In this document: piece after piece, positions 10,869 through 21,500 of the stretch
Numbering within the stretch: the first letter of the stretch is position 1
Layout of the letters: each line of letters opens with the position of its first letter
Source of the DNA: Alopecurus myosuroides
Taxonomy: Eukaryota; Streptophyta; Magnoliopsida; Poales; Poaceae
NCBI GenBank assembly: GCA_028641055.1
Contig: CM054058.1
Location: 497,257,919 to 497,321,918 of the forward strand
Reading direction: 5' to 3'
DNA: 64,000 bases
Notes under the pieces: model-generated
What the model was told of the DNA's origin: nothing
Databases searched by the model: none
Seen by the model: the letters and a program-made list of their open reading frames with translations, nothing else
Translations under genes and position numbers: made by a program

Positions 10869-13800
10869 TATAACGCCCCGACCTCGGAACTATGCAAAGT
10901 GCTGGATTCACCGGTTACGATACCCGACTGAAGGTTACCAGGGTTACCATCCCACAGGCTGAATCACATCAGCAGGAGCGGCTCGGTCATGGATCATCGG
11001 CCCACAACCCCTCAGTCATGACATAACGTCGGGCCCAACCAAGTTGCATAATAAAGAGATCAACACTCGGAACAAACTGGCACATCACAGTCTCTACGAC
11101 ACAAAGCATATATATATATTTCAACTCTTAACAGAGAAAATATAGCAGAATACAATCAGAGGTCACGGACCCAACATTACAACAGCGGAAGCATGTATAA
11201 TTGTTCTAAACAATAAGAACCAAAATAAGGCCTAAGAGGCCTGCAGATAAACAAGTCGGCGCCAGCTTGCTCCTAACCACCCCAGGCTACCACCTGGAAA
11301 AGCCAGACTACTCGTCGACGTCCACGAAGAAACCACTTTCGATTTCGGAGAAGTCCTCTACTAGAATATAATAAAAATTCAACAAAGCAATAGTGAGTAC
11401 ATGAGGCACTCGCAAGGTTACTAGATCTATAGCTCAAATGAGGCTTTATGGTAGCTGTTTTGCGGAAAGCTAGTTTTATTTTGAAATACACAACTTGGCA
11501 ACGTCCATAAGAAGATTTTCGAAATGAGATAGAAATAGTACTCTCTTCACTCCTGATCATTGCATCCACCAATCCAGCATCACACCTGTCTACTTAAGTT
11601 TTATTGTTCAGCTTCTCTATGATCTTATCGTCCATTCCCAAGCGTCCATAACCGTGGACACGACTTTTCGAAAAGATTTACCTTGGAGGGATGTACTATT
11701 TTAACCACCAGTACCGTCCGGCTCCTTGCCTGATCATGCATGATCACATCCTCTTCCTGGGAGGCCGGCAAAGTGGGCGCGGTTACAACCTTTGGCTTGC
11801 ATGAATCTATGCCGGGATCATTCGTGAAGCGTAGTCCAGGTTCAGTGCCTCCGACACCCTGGACCGAGGCCACCTCCTAAACACCACCGTCCTCGTTCAC
11901 AGCTCGCCCATCGTCTTCACGCACACGAAAATGGAAAGCTCAAACTAAAGGACCCCGGGCTACACCCTCGCAAGTTAGTAGTCGATAGGGAGTCCATATG
12001 TCCCACCGATGGAAGCACGCTCAGTCTTGGTTCAAGAGGTAAAGAACTTGCTCCTAGGGGCGCGAGTGGGGCAAAACACCATCATTCACCGATGGCAACT
12101 CATCCACGCCTTTAAGAATTTTAATTGAAGACAACCGGTCTCCAACACATCCGGACATGATATAATATCATCCAACCACGATCCATTCATCGGACCCAAG
12201 GCACTCAACTAAGCAGGGATAAGCAATTAAAGTAGCATATATCAGTAACTCGGGCCACACACAAGCTATATATAATAGGAAGTGAACATGTATTGGTGTC
12301 CGGAACAAAATGCAACTACTAGGATACTATAACAAATACATTTGAATCGAATGCAATATTATGGTGGAGAAAATACTTGAGGAAAAACATGGGTCGAGAG
12401 AGATGCTCAAATAAGTGGATTTACGCTTGCCTTGGTGATAGGGGTGGTAGTACGATTCGTCGAAGAATTTGTGGTTGCACCTCAACTCCTCGATCTACCG
12501 AGCACAAATAACCTCGGAAAGGAAACAACATAAATAACAAGAATACAACAGGTGCAATGCACACTCATGATGAAATTACATTTTAATGCAACTTAAAAGA
12601 TCATGGACATGATTTTCATGTTAAATGTTTGTTCCCAAATAATTGTGCATTATTTGGCAACACTCATATTTACCTTAGCGGCATACTAATTCTTACTACA
12701 AGACCAACACCTAATTAATTTGTCAACATGCATGAAAATGATGTTCTCTATTATCATTTGAAGTGATTTTCAATTTGGTATGCCTCCCATAATTTTTGGA
12801 TGAAGACAACAATAATTATGCATTAATTCTTATTGTTTCCATTTCTGCCATTTTTGGTAAAAAAATTAAATATAGGTAATTTCAGTTCCAAAAGCATGGA
12901 AAATACTTCAAAACATGTGTACAATGTTTCACTGAACATTTTGAGCTATTAAACATAATTTTTGGATAATTATTTAATTAGTTAAGCCCTTTTCTTTTTT
13001 CCTTTTGTTCTCTGACCAGAACAGAAAATGGATGTTTTCTTGGTCAAATTTTATCCAAATCTGCCCAAATAAAATACTATGGGTTTAGAGTTTGTTAAGA
13101 CAAAAAAAATTAGAGCCCAAGTTTGCTCAATTTGGAATAACAGAACTCAAGTTATGAATTTTCCAAGTTTTCCAATTTTTATGGCATTTTCAGTAATTAA
13201 TTAATTAGTGTACAATTTATAACAGAGACATGTTGAAATTTTTATATATTAGGAAAGTTCTCTTCATGGTGAATTCGTAGAAATTTGAACCATTCAAATT
13301 GGAGGATTTTTTATTTAGTAATGGGTTTTAGAAATAATGATTTCAAACTGCATTTCTGTTCTTCAGTTTTCATTTCACAGCAAACATGTCCGAGACGTTT
13401 TTCACCCAGATACGCCTATTACTAAGACTGGCGGGTGGGTCGGGCGCCACGGTGGTGCAGGTGGAGCCACCGAGGCTTCCAGGGCCGATGACGGGTGGGC
13501 CTGTCCATAGGGATTAAATCCCAAAAATAGGTTGGGCATATTTGCCTCTGAGGGGATCGAACCTGGGTCTGCAGGGCGGGATCCTGATGTTGTAGCCACT
13601 GGCCTATGCGGGGCTTTGTGACATTGTTTAATAAGGTACTTGGCGCAAGCATGATTCAGTCTGTACGTAACTGAAGAACAACGAATATGGCAGCGCCGGC
13701 GACGACCAAACACGAGAAGCAGGCGACGAGTACCACATGCTAACAAGTGGGGAAATGGCGGGAATCGAGAGAGGAGCTCACCCTCGACGCGTGGGTGCCC

Positions 13801-15622
13801 TGGGTGTGGCCGGAGATGTACGGAGACGGTGGCAGCGAGCTCGGTGAGCGGCGGCCGGCTGTGGGGAAGACGACGCTGATCTCCCTAACGGTGGCATTTC
13901 GGCTCCTTTCCTTCTGCGGATAGGTAGAGGACGATGATACGGAGCTAATGGTGGTCTTCGATCTGTTCGGCGCTGCTCCAATCGCCGGGCGGCAAGCTCG
14001 GCCATGGCGGCGGTGGTCCGGTTGCGGGAGGAAAACAGGGAGGGTGAGCGGCTAGGGTTAGGTTTGGCTTCGGGAGAGAAGGGAGGTGTGGCGTCGGTGG
14101 TCTTATCGTCCTCAGAGCGCGTCGATGCTCGATGTGTGGAGGGCGAAGGATCGAGTGGAGGAGAGCCTCCACGGTCGTACTCATGCTGCAGGAAGAAGAA
14201 GGACAGGGAAAATTTGCAGAAAACCCCCTGGAATTTTCTCTCCCCTTCAAAATGTCATTAATTCTGCTTCCGTAAATTGTTGTTTTCCACCCTTAAATCA
14301 ATTCCAAATTTTCTGAAAAATTGTGGGAAATTATTATTTGCAAACTTGAACCACTGGTAATTTTTTCAGAATGTTTTGATAGCATTTTTAAATCAGACTT
14401 GTTTTAGTTTCTTTTCTGCACTTTTCTTTCAACAATTAATTGAGGCACTTATATCACTCAAAACCTTGTGATATTTGGTGGGAAATTCTTATTTACCATA
14501 AGGATGCACTGGTAGGAATTTTAGATCATTTTGAGAAAGTTTGTAGAACAGACTTGATTTAATACCATTTCTGCCAGAAATGTATTTGATTTATTAAAAT
14601 TAGTTAAAAACTTCCCAAATTCATGTGCTTCTGCAAGAATTCCTTAGTTGGCATCAAGGGCTATGGTACAAATTTCAAACAAATTGGATAAAGTTTGTAG
14701 AACACACTTGTTTTACTTTTTGTTTATTGCCGTGAAGAAAATTGTTGTTTTTAGGGCTTTAATCAATTCAATTTTTTGTTCCCTCACTTGTGTGACCCTT
14801 ATTTAACATAAGGAATAATTGGCTAAGTTTTGAGCTCAATTGTAGAATCTTTTCAGAAGTAACTTGTTTGAGTTTTCAGTTTCTGTCAATTTTGGTAATT
14901 TTCCAAATAATAAGGCATTTGTTTTCTCCAACCAAGGGTTGCCAAAATATTAATGGAGGCTTGTAATAACAAGTTAACATACCTCACCACTTCTGTTTTG
15001 AAGTTTGCTAGTTGTGAAAATATTTGAATTCAAGATGGAGTAAGAAATTTTGAATGCCTTTTCCTTTTATTAATCTTTGGAAAATTTCCAAAGTTTTCAC
15101 AACTTCCAAAAGTCAATCTTGGAACTTCCTCAACAATTTGGAAGCTCACGAAAATAGTTTTGTTTTGCCCTTTGAGAAATTTTCAATTTAGAAGAATATT
15201 GCAAGGATGTAATTGGAATAATGTGTTGAATATTTTTATGAGGGGTGCATCCACCTCTTTAATTTGTTTTCAACATTTGTTTTACCTTAACCTTAGCAAT
15301 TCAGTGAAGAACTTTGGTTTTGAAAACAATCTGCAACCATTTTAATGAAGCTAGATTGGATGCCTCTCTTTTTCTAAAACCATTGGCATTTTTTTATTAT
15401 AGCTGCCAAACTATCAATTTAATTCTTGGAACTTCCTCGACAAGTATGGAAGATCAAGAAATGGTTTTCTTTGTGAGTGTATTTGTTTTCTTAAGGCTTT
15501 GTAGTTTGCTTGATTTATTTTTAGCAATTTAATATGGATGCCATGATGCATGAAGAAAAGGAAAAGTGAAAATTTTATCCAAATTTTGCAGTAGTTTTCT
15601 GTAGTGGCCTAGGGCTGTTACA
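10869..15622 (-). mobile_element. 4.75-kb solo LTR of a large gypsy/LARD-type family
   Basis: The 5-mer cggtg occurs immediately outside both ends (10864-10868 and 15623-15627), a perfect target duplication. On the minus strand the element runs TGTAACAGCCC ... GGGGCGTTATA, that is TG...CA with the last CA changed to TA. No primer site, polypurine tract or coding domain lies inside. Length and ends suit a solo LTR left by recombination between the LTRs of a large non-coding retrotransposon; Sukkula-type LARDs have LTRs near 5 kb, but I cannot confirm the family name. A GC-rich block (13750-14180) lies in an otherwise AT-rich body. The sequence at 60711-64000 is a diverged member: both share the order of gacccaacattac, aaggcctaagaggcc, ctactcgtcgatgtcc and gtccataaccgtggacacg. 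Confidence 0.85.
13415..13615 (-). mobile_element. tRNA-derived SINE-like segment
   Basis: On the minus strand an A-box-like TAGGCCAGTGGC (13595-13606) is followed 31 bases later by a B-box GGTTCGATCC (13554-13563), the spacing of a tRNA-type pol III promoter. A body of about 140 bp follows. No clear poly-A tail or target duplication was found, so the ends are approximate. It lies inside the solo LTR. Confidence 0.45.
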
Positions 15623-15627
15623 CGGTG

Positions 15628-17008
15628 AATAGATGCTTGGCCTCCTGCCGGCGGATGACTAACCTCCGCATGAAACGGAAAAAAACTCATCCTCCCGGGT
15701 CGCTCGGGCGGGCGGCTCCGGAGGGACCAACCAAACCCTAAGAAAAAGACCCTGGCGGTGACTCTCTTCGCTGCTGCCGCCGCCTATGCCGACGGTGGCG
15801 GCCGCGCTCGGCCGCGAAAAGGCGGCGGCCGGGATGGGCGGGCCCCGGGGGTTCTGTCTTCGCGCGGAGGCGGGGCTCCAGTGGGTGCCGTCGGACGAGG
15901 TGGTTTCGGCGACGTGCGTGGAAGGCGTAGCTGTGGTGGGGTGGCAGCGCTCCTGCATCAGTACGACAGCTCGGGCGGGGCTCGCTGGCTGCCGGCACGG
16001 GAGGGGATCCTGAGGCGGCTCGGGCCCGATCTAGGCTCTACGGGTCTCTGCGGCGTCTCTCCCCTCGCTGCTGCTGGGTGCGGGCTAAGGAGGCTGGCGC
16101 GGCGGCTGGTGCGGTCGGCTCGCTGCCATGGTGAGCTCCTGGCGTGGAGTGAAGGAGGGGTTGACGCTGGTCTGGTCGCCCCATACTGGGAAGGGGCAGG
16201 GGCTTCTGGCCCTCCTTCTCGTGCCCTTCCCTCCCGTGCCAGATCTCGCGCTGCCTGCAGCCGTGGGGGTTGTCTGTGGTTGATTCGGTGGGGTTCTCTC
16301 CAACCTTGCCCCATTCTCGTCTGAGGTGCGCTGAGCTGGGATGCTAGGGCGGTGGCCCCGGAAGGTGGGAGTCCATTGGTTGGCAGGCGAGCCACAGACT
16401 CAGGTGCTGGTTGGTGACCACGGCCACGGGGATGGTGCGGTGGCTGGCGTGCAACGTATGGTGACAGTGACATGGGTGTCGCTTGTCGACGCTTGGTGTC
16501 CCGTGTAGACGGGGAAGAGAGTTTGCCAGGGGAACCCTTGCCCGAGGCCTTCTCGGGATGCGGCGGTGACGTCCACGGACGCCGCTACCTTCTTGAAGGC
16601 GTCGTAGTTGCTTCTCTTGGTCCGTCTACGCTCCGGATGAAAATCCAAGATCCCCCGATCGGGCGGTGGCGGTGCTCTGGCGTCGTGTGCTTCTTGAAGT
16701 CGCCGCCTTGGAGTTCACGGTGTGTTGCTTTCCGGAGGTGCTTTGGTGATGGACGCGGCTCTGTGGTCTCTCCGTCGAGCTCCCTCGGGCAAAGCTTGTT
16801 CCTGGTTCTGCATCACGGTGTGTCTTGCGCAGAGCCTTGCTGATTGAGCCTATCAGCACTCTTGCGGAGAGTGGCGGTGATGATCCTGCTGTTGTTGCTC
16901 CCTTGGTTTGTGCAGTTGGTCTCGGCGGTGTGCCGCGTGTGTTGGTGTGCCCGTGTTCTAGCCGAGCTCCGGCCCGACACCTCTGCCCGTCTTGACTGTA
17001 GTCTCCCT
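15628..17008. other. GC-rich repeat-like DNA, possibly a LINE 5' end
   Basis: About 1.4 kb of GC-rich sequence resuming right after the solo LTR and ending at the CACTA terminus at 17009. It contains long open frames in several directions (for example 15758-16324 plus, 16626-17342 minus), as expected from GC richness alone. None shows a domain I recognise. The style of the sequence (short GT/CT-rich runs) resembles untranslated leaders of grass LINEs, but that is an impression only. Confidence 0.35.
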
Positions 17009-17842
17009 CACTACTGGAAAATCGATTATCGCCGAGTCTCACCGTCTGTGCCGAGTGCCAAATCACGGGCCACTCGGCAAACCGGTGTGTACGCCGACAC
17101 CAGCCCCAAAAACACTCGGCAAAACTGAACACTCGGCGAGTAGCTTGTACGCCGAGTGTGCTCTGCATATGACACTCGGCATAATGGAAACACTCGGCGT
17201 AGACCGATTGTGCCGAGTGTCCCGTGCAGGGCACACTCGGCGTACAAATAGACAACGACAAATCATCACAATACACTCGGCAAAAATACAACACTCGGCA
17301 TACCGTGGAGACACGTGGCGAACCGTGCGTTCCAACCGGCACGAAACGGTGGCGTTGGTTCGCCGAGTGTTTTCGTAACGGGGACTCGGCACACTAAGTA
17401 AGTTTGACGAGTGTCTTGGTGCACCACTCGGCAAACTTGGCTGCGAAAATTCCCTCTCTTCGCGCCAACACTTCCCGCGTAGAATTTTGAATGTTTGCCG
17501 AGTGTCGTGGAACACCACTCGGCAAAATCGTCCGTCAAAATTTCCCCCCTCCGCGCCAACTCTTCCCGCGTAGAAATTCTAATCTTTGTCGAGTGTTTAG
17601 GCGGGTACTCGGCATACAATTGTTCCCTCGAAAGATTTTTTCCTTCGCGCCAACTCCTCCCGCGCAGTTTACAGGTTTGCCGAGTGTCCCGTGATATGAC
17701 ACTCGGCAAAAGAAGTGAAAGAAGCACACAATCCGTGTGCCTATCTTTGATCCACTGGCTCACAATCACTTGAAAGATCCAACGGCTCGGAAGACCTCGA
17801 AGAAAACACACGATCCGTGTGCTTTTTCCCTCCATTTCTCAC

Positions 17843-17849
17843 TATATAA
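17843..17849 (+). promoter_or_regulatory. TATA box of the CACTA-borne gene
   Basis: tatataa lies about 75 bp upstream of the ATG at 17924, a plausible spacing for a plant core promoter with a 40-45 base leader. It follows directly on the subterminal repeats. Confidence 0.6.
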
Positions 17850-17923
17850 ACACACATGATCTAGCTCGTTATAGCACATATCTACAACCCAGCACTCTTC
17901 CATTTCTTCGCGCCAACTCTTCT

Positions 17924-18457
17924 ATGTCTTCCACCGTACCCACTATAACCTCCTCGGAGGCGGAGGAGCTCTGCGCCTCGAACTACCCCTGCCCTCCCGG
18001 GTACGGCGTCCCCGCCGGGTGGATGCTGAGCGCCGGAGGCGTGCCGGTCCCTCCTGTCCCTCGAGGTGTGGCGCGCCGGGCGGCCATAACGAATCACTAC
18101 TACTTCGAGCTGACACCGGAGCAGCGGACATATCCTCAATGGGATCCCAACTACCGCGCAGGTTGGGACGCCTTCTTCTTCAATAGGCCTGAGAGGGCGC
18201 TCGCCAGGTACGAGGAGGACGGCCCGCCTCCTTCGAACTTCAACGAGGCTGGTCGTCAGCTGTGGTGGCGCGGCCGGACTCTCCAGGGCGTCATTAACTA
18301 CATAAGGAACGGCGATAACCCCCGCCTGCGCTACCCGCAGTCCAGGCGTGCTCCCCCATCGAGATTTCAGCCCCCATCTGACGACAGCGACGACGGCGGC
18401 GGCGACTTCGACGACTACGAGTACATGTATTATACGCCTAGGCAGGAGTATGACTAG
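17924..18457 (+). CDS. 177-residue protein of unknown function carried by a CACTA element
   Basis: An uninterrupted frame from ATG (tctATGtc) to TAG. An in-frame ATG at 17819 would overlap the TATA box, so the downstream start is preferred. The protein has a CPPGYGVPAGWML segment near residue 23 and a Pro/Val-rich stretch. A Trp/Tyr-rich middle follows (LTPEQRTYPQWDP, YRAGWDAFFFNRPERALARY, RQLWWRGRTLQGVINYI). The tail is acidic (DDSDDGGGDFDDYEYMYY). I see no signal peptide, membrane segment or catalytic motif. Intactness inside a CACTA element suggests an element-encoded accessory protein, perhaps one that binds the subterminal repeats, but no DNA-binding domain is evident and the function is unknown. 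An aataat signal at about 18573 may serve polyadenylation just before the array. Confidence 0.7.
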   Translation: MSSTVPTITSSEAEELCASNYPCPPGYGVPAGWMLSAGGVPVPPVPRGVARRAAITNHYYFELTPEQRTYPQWDPNYRAGWDAFFFNRPERALARYEEDGPPPSNFNEAGRQLWWRGRTLQGVINYIRNGDNPRLRYPQSRRAPPSRFQPPSDDSDDGGGDFDDYEYMYYTPRQEYD

Positions 18458-18580
18458 ACCTGAGCCACAAGATGGTTGGCACAAATGGTTTGTCCATGTA
18501 TCCTAGAATGTTTAAATCCACGTACTGTCGTGTATCCCGCTTCCTTGGATTTTCAATCTAGTCGTAAAATTCAATAATAA

Positions 18581-21500
18581 TCTGCGTGAGCCGGAAGTGG
18601 GTAGCAAAATTGACAATGGTAGGGCCCACCTACTTGCAAGATTCCCCCCGTTACGTCAGATCCGGGAGTTTCGGGGTGTGAGCAGTCCTGGAACCCGCGA
18701 GAGAGGATCCGACGTCGGTCAGGCCCCAGCACAGAGAGTGATGGTATCTTTGGCACCCAACACCCATGATACACTCTAACACACATGGCATGGGAAAACA
18801 TTGGTTTAGGTGGGATCCCGACGCTCCGGGTCCCCTCTCCGGAGATACCCTATCCCCGGTGTAGAAAAAGACGGAACCGGCGTCTAGCCCCCTCTGCGTG
18901 AGCCGGAAGTGGGTAGCAAAGTGGAACTAGTTGCTTGGTTGTGTCATGTTAGGCCCAAGGAACACCCTTGACAATGGTAGGGCCCACCTACTTGCAAGAT
19001 TCCCCCCGTTACGTCAGATCCTGGAGTTTCGGGGTGTGAGCAGTCCTGGAACCCGCGAGAGAGGATCCGACGTCGGTCAGGCCCCAGCACAGAGAGTGAT
19101 GGTATCTTTGGCACCCAACACCCATGATACACTCTAACACACATGGCATGGGAAAACATTGGTTTAGGTGGGATCCCGACGCTGCGGGTCCCCTCTCCGG
19201 AGATACCCTAGCCCCGGTGTAGAAAAAGACGGAACCGGCGTCTAGCCCCCTCTGCGTGAGCCGGAAGAGGGTAGCAAAGTGGAACTAGTTGCTTGGTTGT
19301 GTCATGTTAGGCCCAAGGAACACCCTTGACAATGGTAGGGCCCACCTACTTGCAAGATTCCCCCCGTTACGTCAGATCCGGGAGTTTCGGGGTGTGAGCA
19401 GTCCTGGAACCCGCGAGAGAGGATCCGACGTCGGTCAGGCCCCACCACAGAGAGTGATGGTATCTTTGGCACCCAACACCCATGATACACTTTAACACAC
19501 ATGGCATGGGAAAACATTGGTTTAGGTGGGATCCCGACGCTCCGGGTCCCCTCTCCGGAGATACCCTAGCCCCGGTGTAGAAAAAGTCGGAACCGGCGTC
19601 TAGCCCCCTCTGCGTGAGCCGGAAGTGGGTAGCAAAGTTGAACTAGTTGCTTGGTTGTGTCATGTTAGGCCCAAGGAACACCCTTGACAATGGTAGGGCC
19701 CACCTACTTGCAAGATTCCCCCCGTTACGTCAGATCCGGGAGTTTCGGGGTGTGAGCAGTCCTGGAACCCGCGAGAGAGGATCCGATGTCGGTGAGGCCC
19801 CAGCACAGAGAGTGATGGTATCTTTGGCACCCAACACCCATGATACACTCTAACACACATGGCATAGGAAAACAATTGTTTAGGTGGGATCCCGACGCTC
19901 CGGGTCCCCTCTCCGGAGATACCCTAGCCCCGGTGTAGAAAAAGACGGAACCGGCGTCTAGCCCCCTCTGCGTGAGCCGGAAGTGGGTAGCAAAGTGGAA
20001 CTAGTTGCTTGGTTGTGTCATGTTAGGCCCAAGGAACACCCTTTACAATGGTAGGGCCCACCTACTTGCAAGATTCCCCCCGTTACGTCAGATCCGGGAG
20101 TTTCGGGGTGTGAGCAGTCCTGGAACCCGCGAGAGAGGATCCGACGTCGTCAGTCCCCATCACAGAGAGTGATGGTATCTTTGGCACCCAACACCCATGA
20201 CACACTCTAACACACATGTCATGGGAAAACATTGGTTTAGGTGGGATCCCGACGCTCCGGGTCCCCTCTCCGGAGATACCCTAGCCCCGGTGTAGAAAAA
20301 GACGGAACCGGCGTCTAGCCCCCTCTGCGTGAGCCGGAAGTGGGTAGCAAAGTGGAACTAGTTGCTTGGTTGTGTCATGTTAGGCCCAAGGAACACCCTT
20401 GACAATGGTAGGGCCCACCTACTTGCAATATTCCCCCCGTTACGTCAGATCCGGGAGTTTCGGGGTGTGAGCAGTCCTGGAACCCGCGAGAGAGGATCCG
20501 ACGTCGGTCAGGCCCCAGCACAGAGAGTGATGGTATCTTTGGCACCCAACACCCATGACACACTCTAACACACATGGCATGGGAAAACATTGGTTTAGGT
20601 GGGATCCCGACGCTCCGGGTCCCCTCTCCGGAGATACCCTAGCCCCGGTGTAGAAAAAGACGGAACCGGCGTCTAGCCCCCTCTGCGTGACCCGGAAGTG
20701 GGTAGCAAAGTGGAACTAGTTACTTGGTTGTGTCATGTTAGGCCCAAGGAACACCCTTGACAATGGTAGGGCTCACCTACTTGCAAGATTCCCCCCGTTA
20801 CGTCAGATCCGGGAGTTTCGGGGTGTGAGCAGTCCTGGAACCCGCGAGAGAGGATCCGACGTCGGTCAGGCCCCAACACAGAGAGTGATGGTATCTTTGG
20901 CACCCAACACCCATGACACACTCTAACACACATGGCATGGGAAAACATTGGTTTAGGTGGGATCCCGACGCTCCGGGTCCCCTCTCCGGAGATACCCTAG
21001 CCCCGGTGTAGAAAAAGACGGAACCGGCGTCTAGCCCCCTCTGCGTGAGCCGGAAGTGGGTAGCAAAGTGGAACTAGTTGCTTGGTTGTGTCATGTTAGT
21101 CCCAAGGAACACCCTTGACAATGGTAGGGCCCACCTACTTGCAAGATTCCCCCCGTTACGTCAGATCCGGGAGTTTCGGGGTGTGAGCAGTCCTGGAACC
21201 CGCGAGAGAGGATCCGACGTCGGTCAGGCCCCAGCACAGAGAGTGATGGTATCTTTGGCACCCAACACCCATGACACACTCTAACACACATGGCATGGGA
21301 AAACATTGGTTTAGGTGGGATCCCGACGCTCCGGGTCCCCTCTCCGGAGATACCCTAGCCCCGGTGTAGAAAAAGACGGAACGGGCGTCTAGCCCCCTCT
21401 GCGTGAGCCGGAAGTGGGTAGCAAAGTGGAACTAGTTGCTTGGTTGTGTCATGTTAGGCCCAAGGAACACCCTTGACAATGTTAGGGCCCACCTACTTGC

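Larger units (their letters stand above)
17009..18580 (+). mobile_element. left end of a CACTA element
   Basis: It begins CACTACTGGAAAATCGATTA, and from about 17030 to 17715 holds more than a dozen copies of cactcggca / tgccgagtg in both orientations, often as back-to-back pairs. This is the subterminal repeat pattern of a well-known group of grass CACTA elements. A promoter and one intact gene follow, then the 358-bp array starts. The matching right terminus is not visible. The same motif recurs at 40402-40501, so the element may span the whole array, or its right end may lie in the gap. Confidence 0.8.

Noticed and set aside
10869..15622. Mutator-like DNA transposon
   Set aside because: The target duplication is 5 bp rather than 9, and there are no long terminal inverted repeats. 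A solo LTR fits better.
15758..17378. Several frames of 120-238 codons in GC-rich DNA
   Set aside because: Overlapping frames on both strands with no domain, and some run across the CACTA terminus at 17009.
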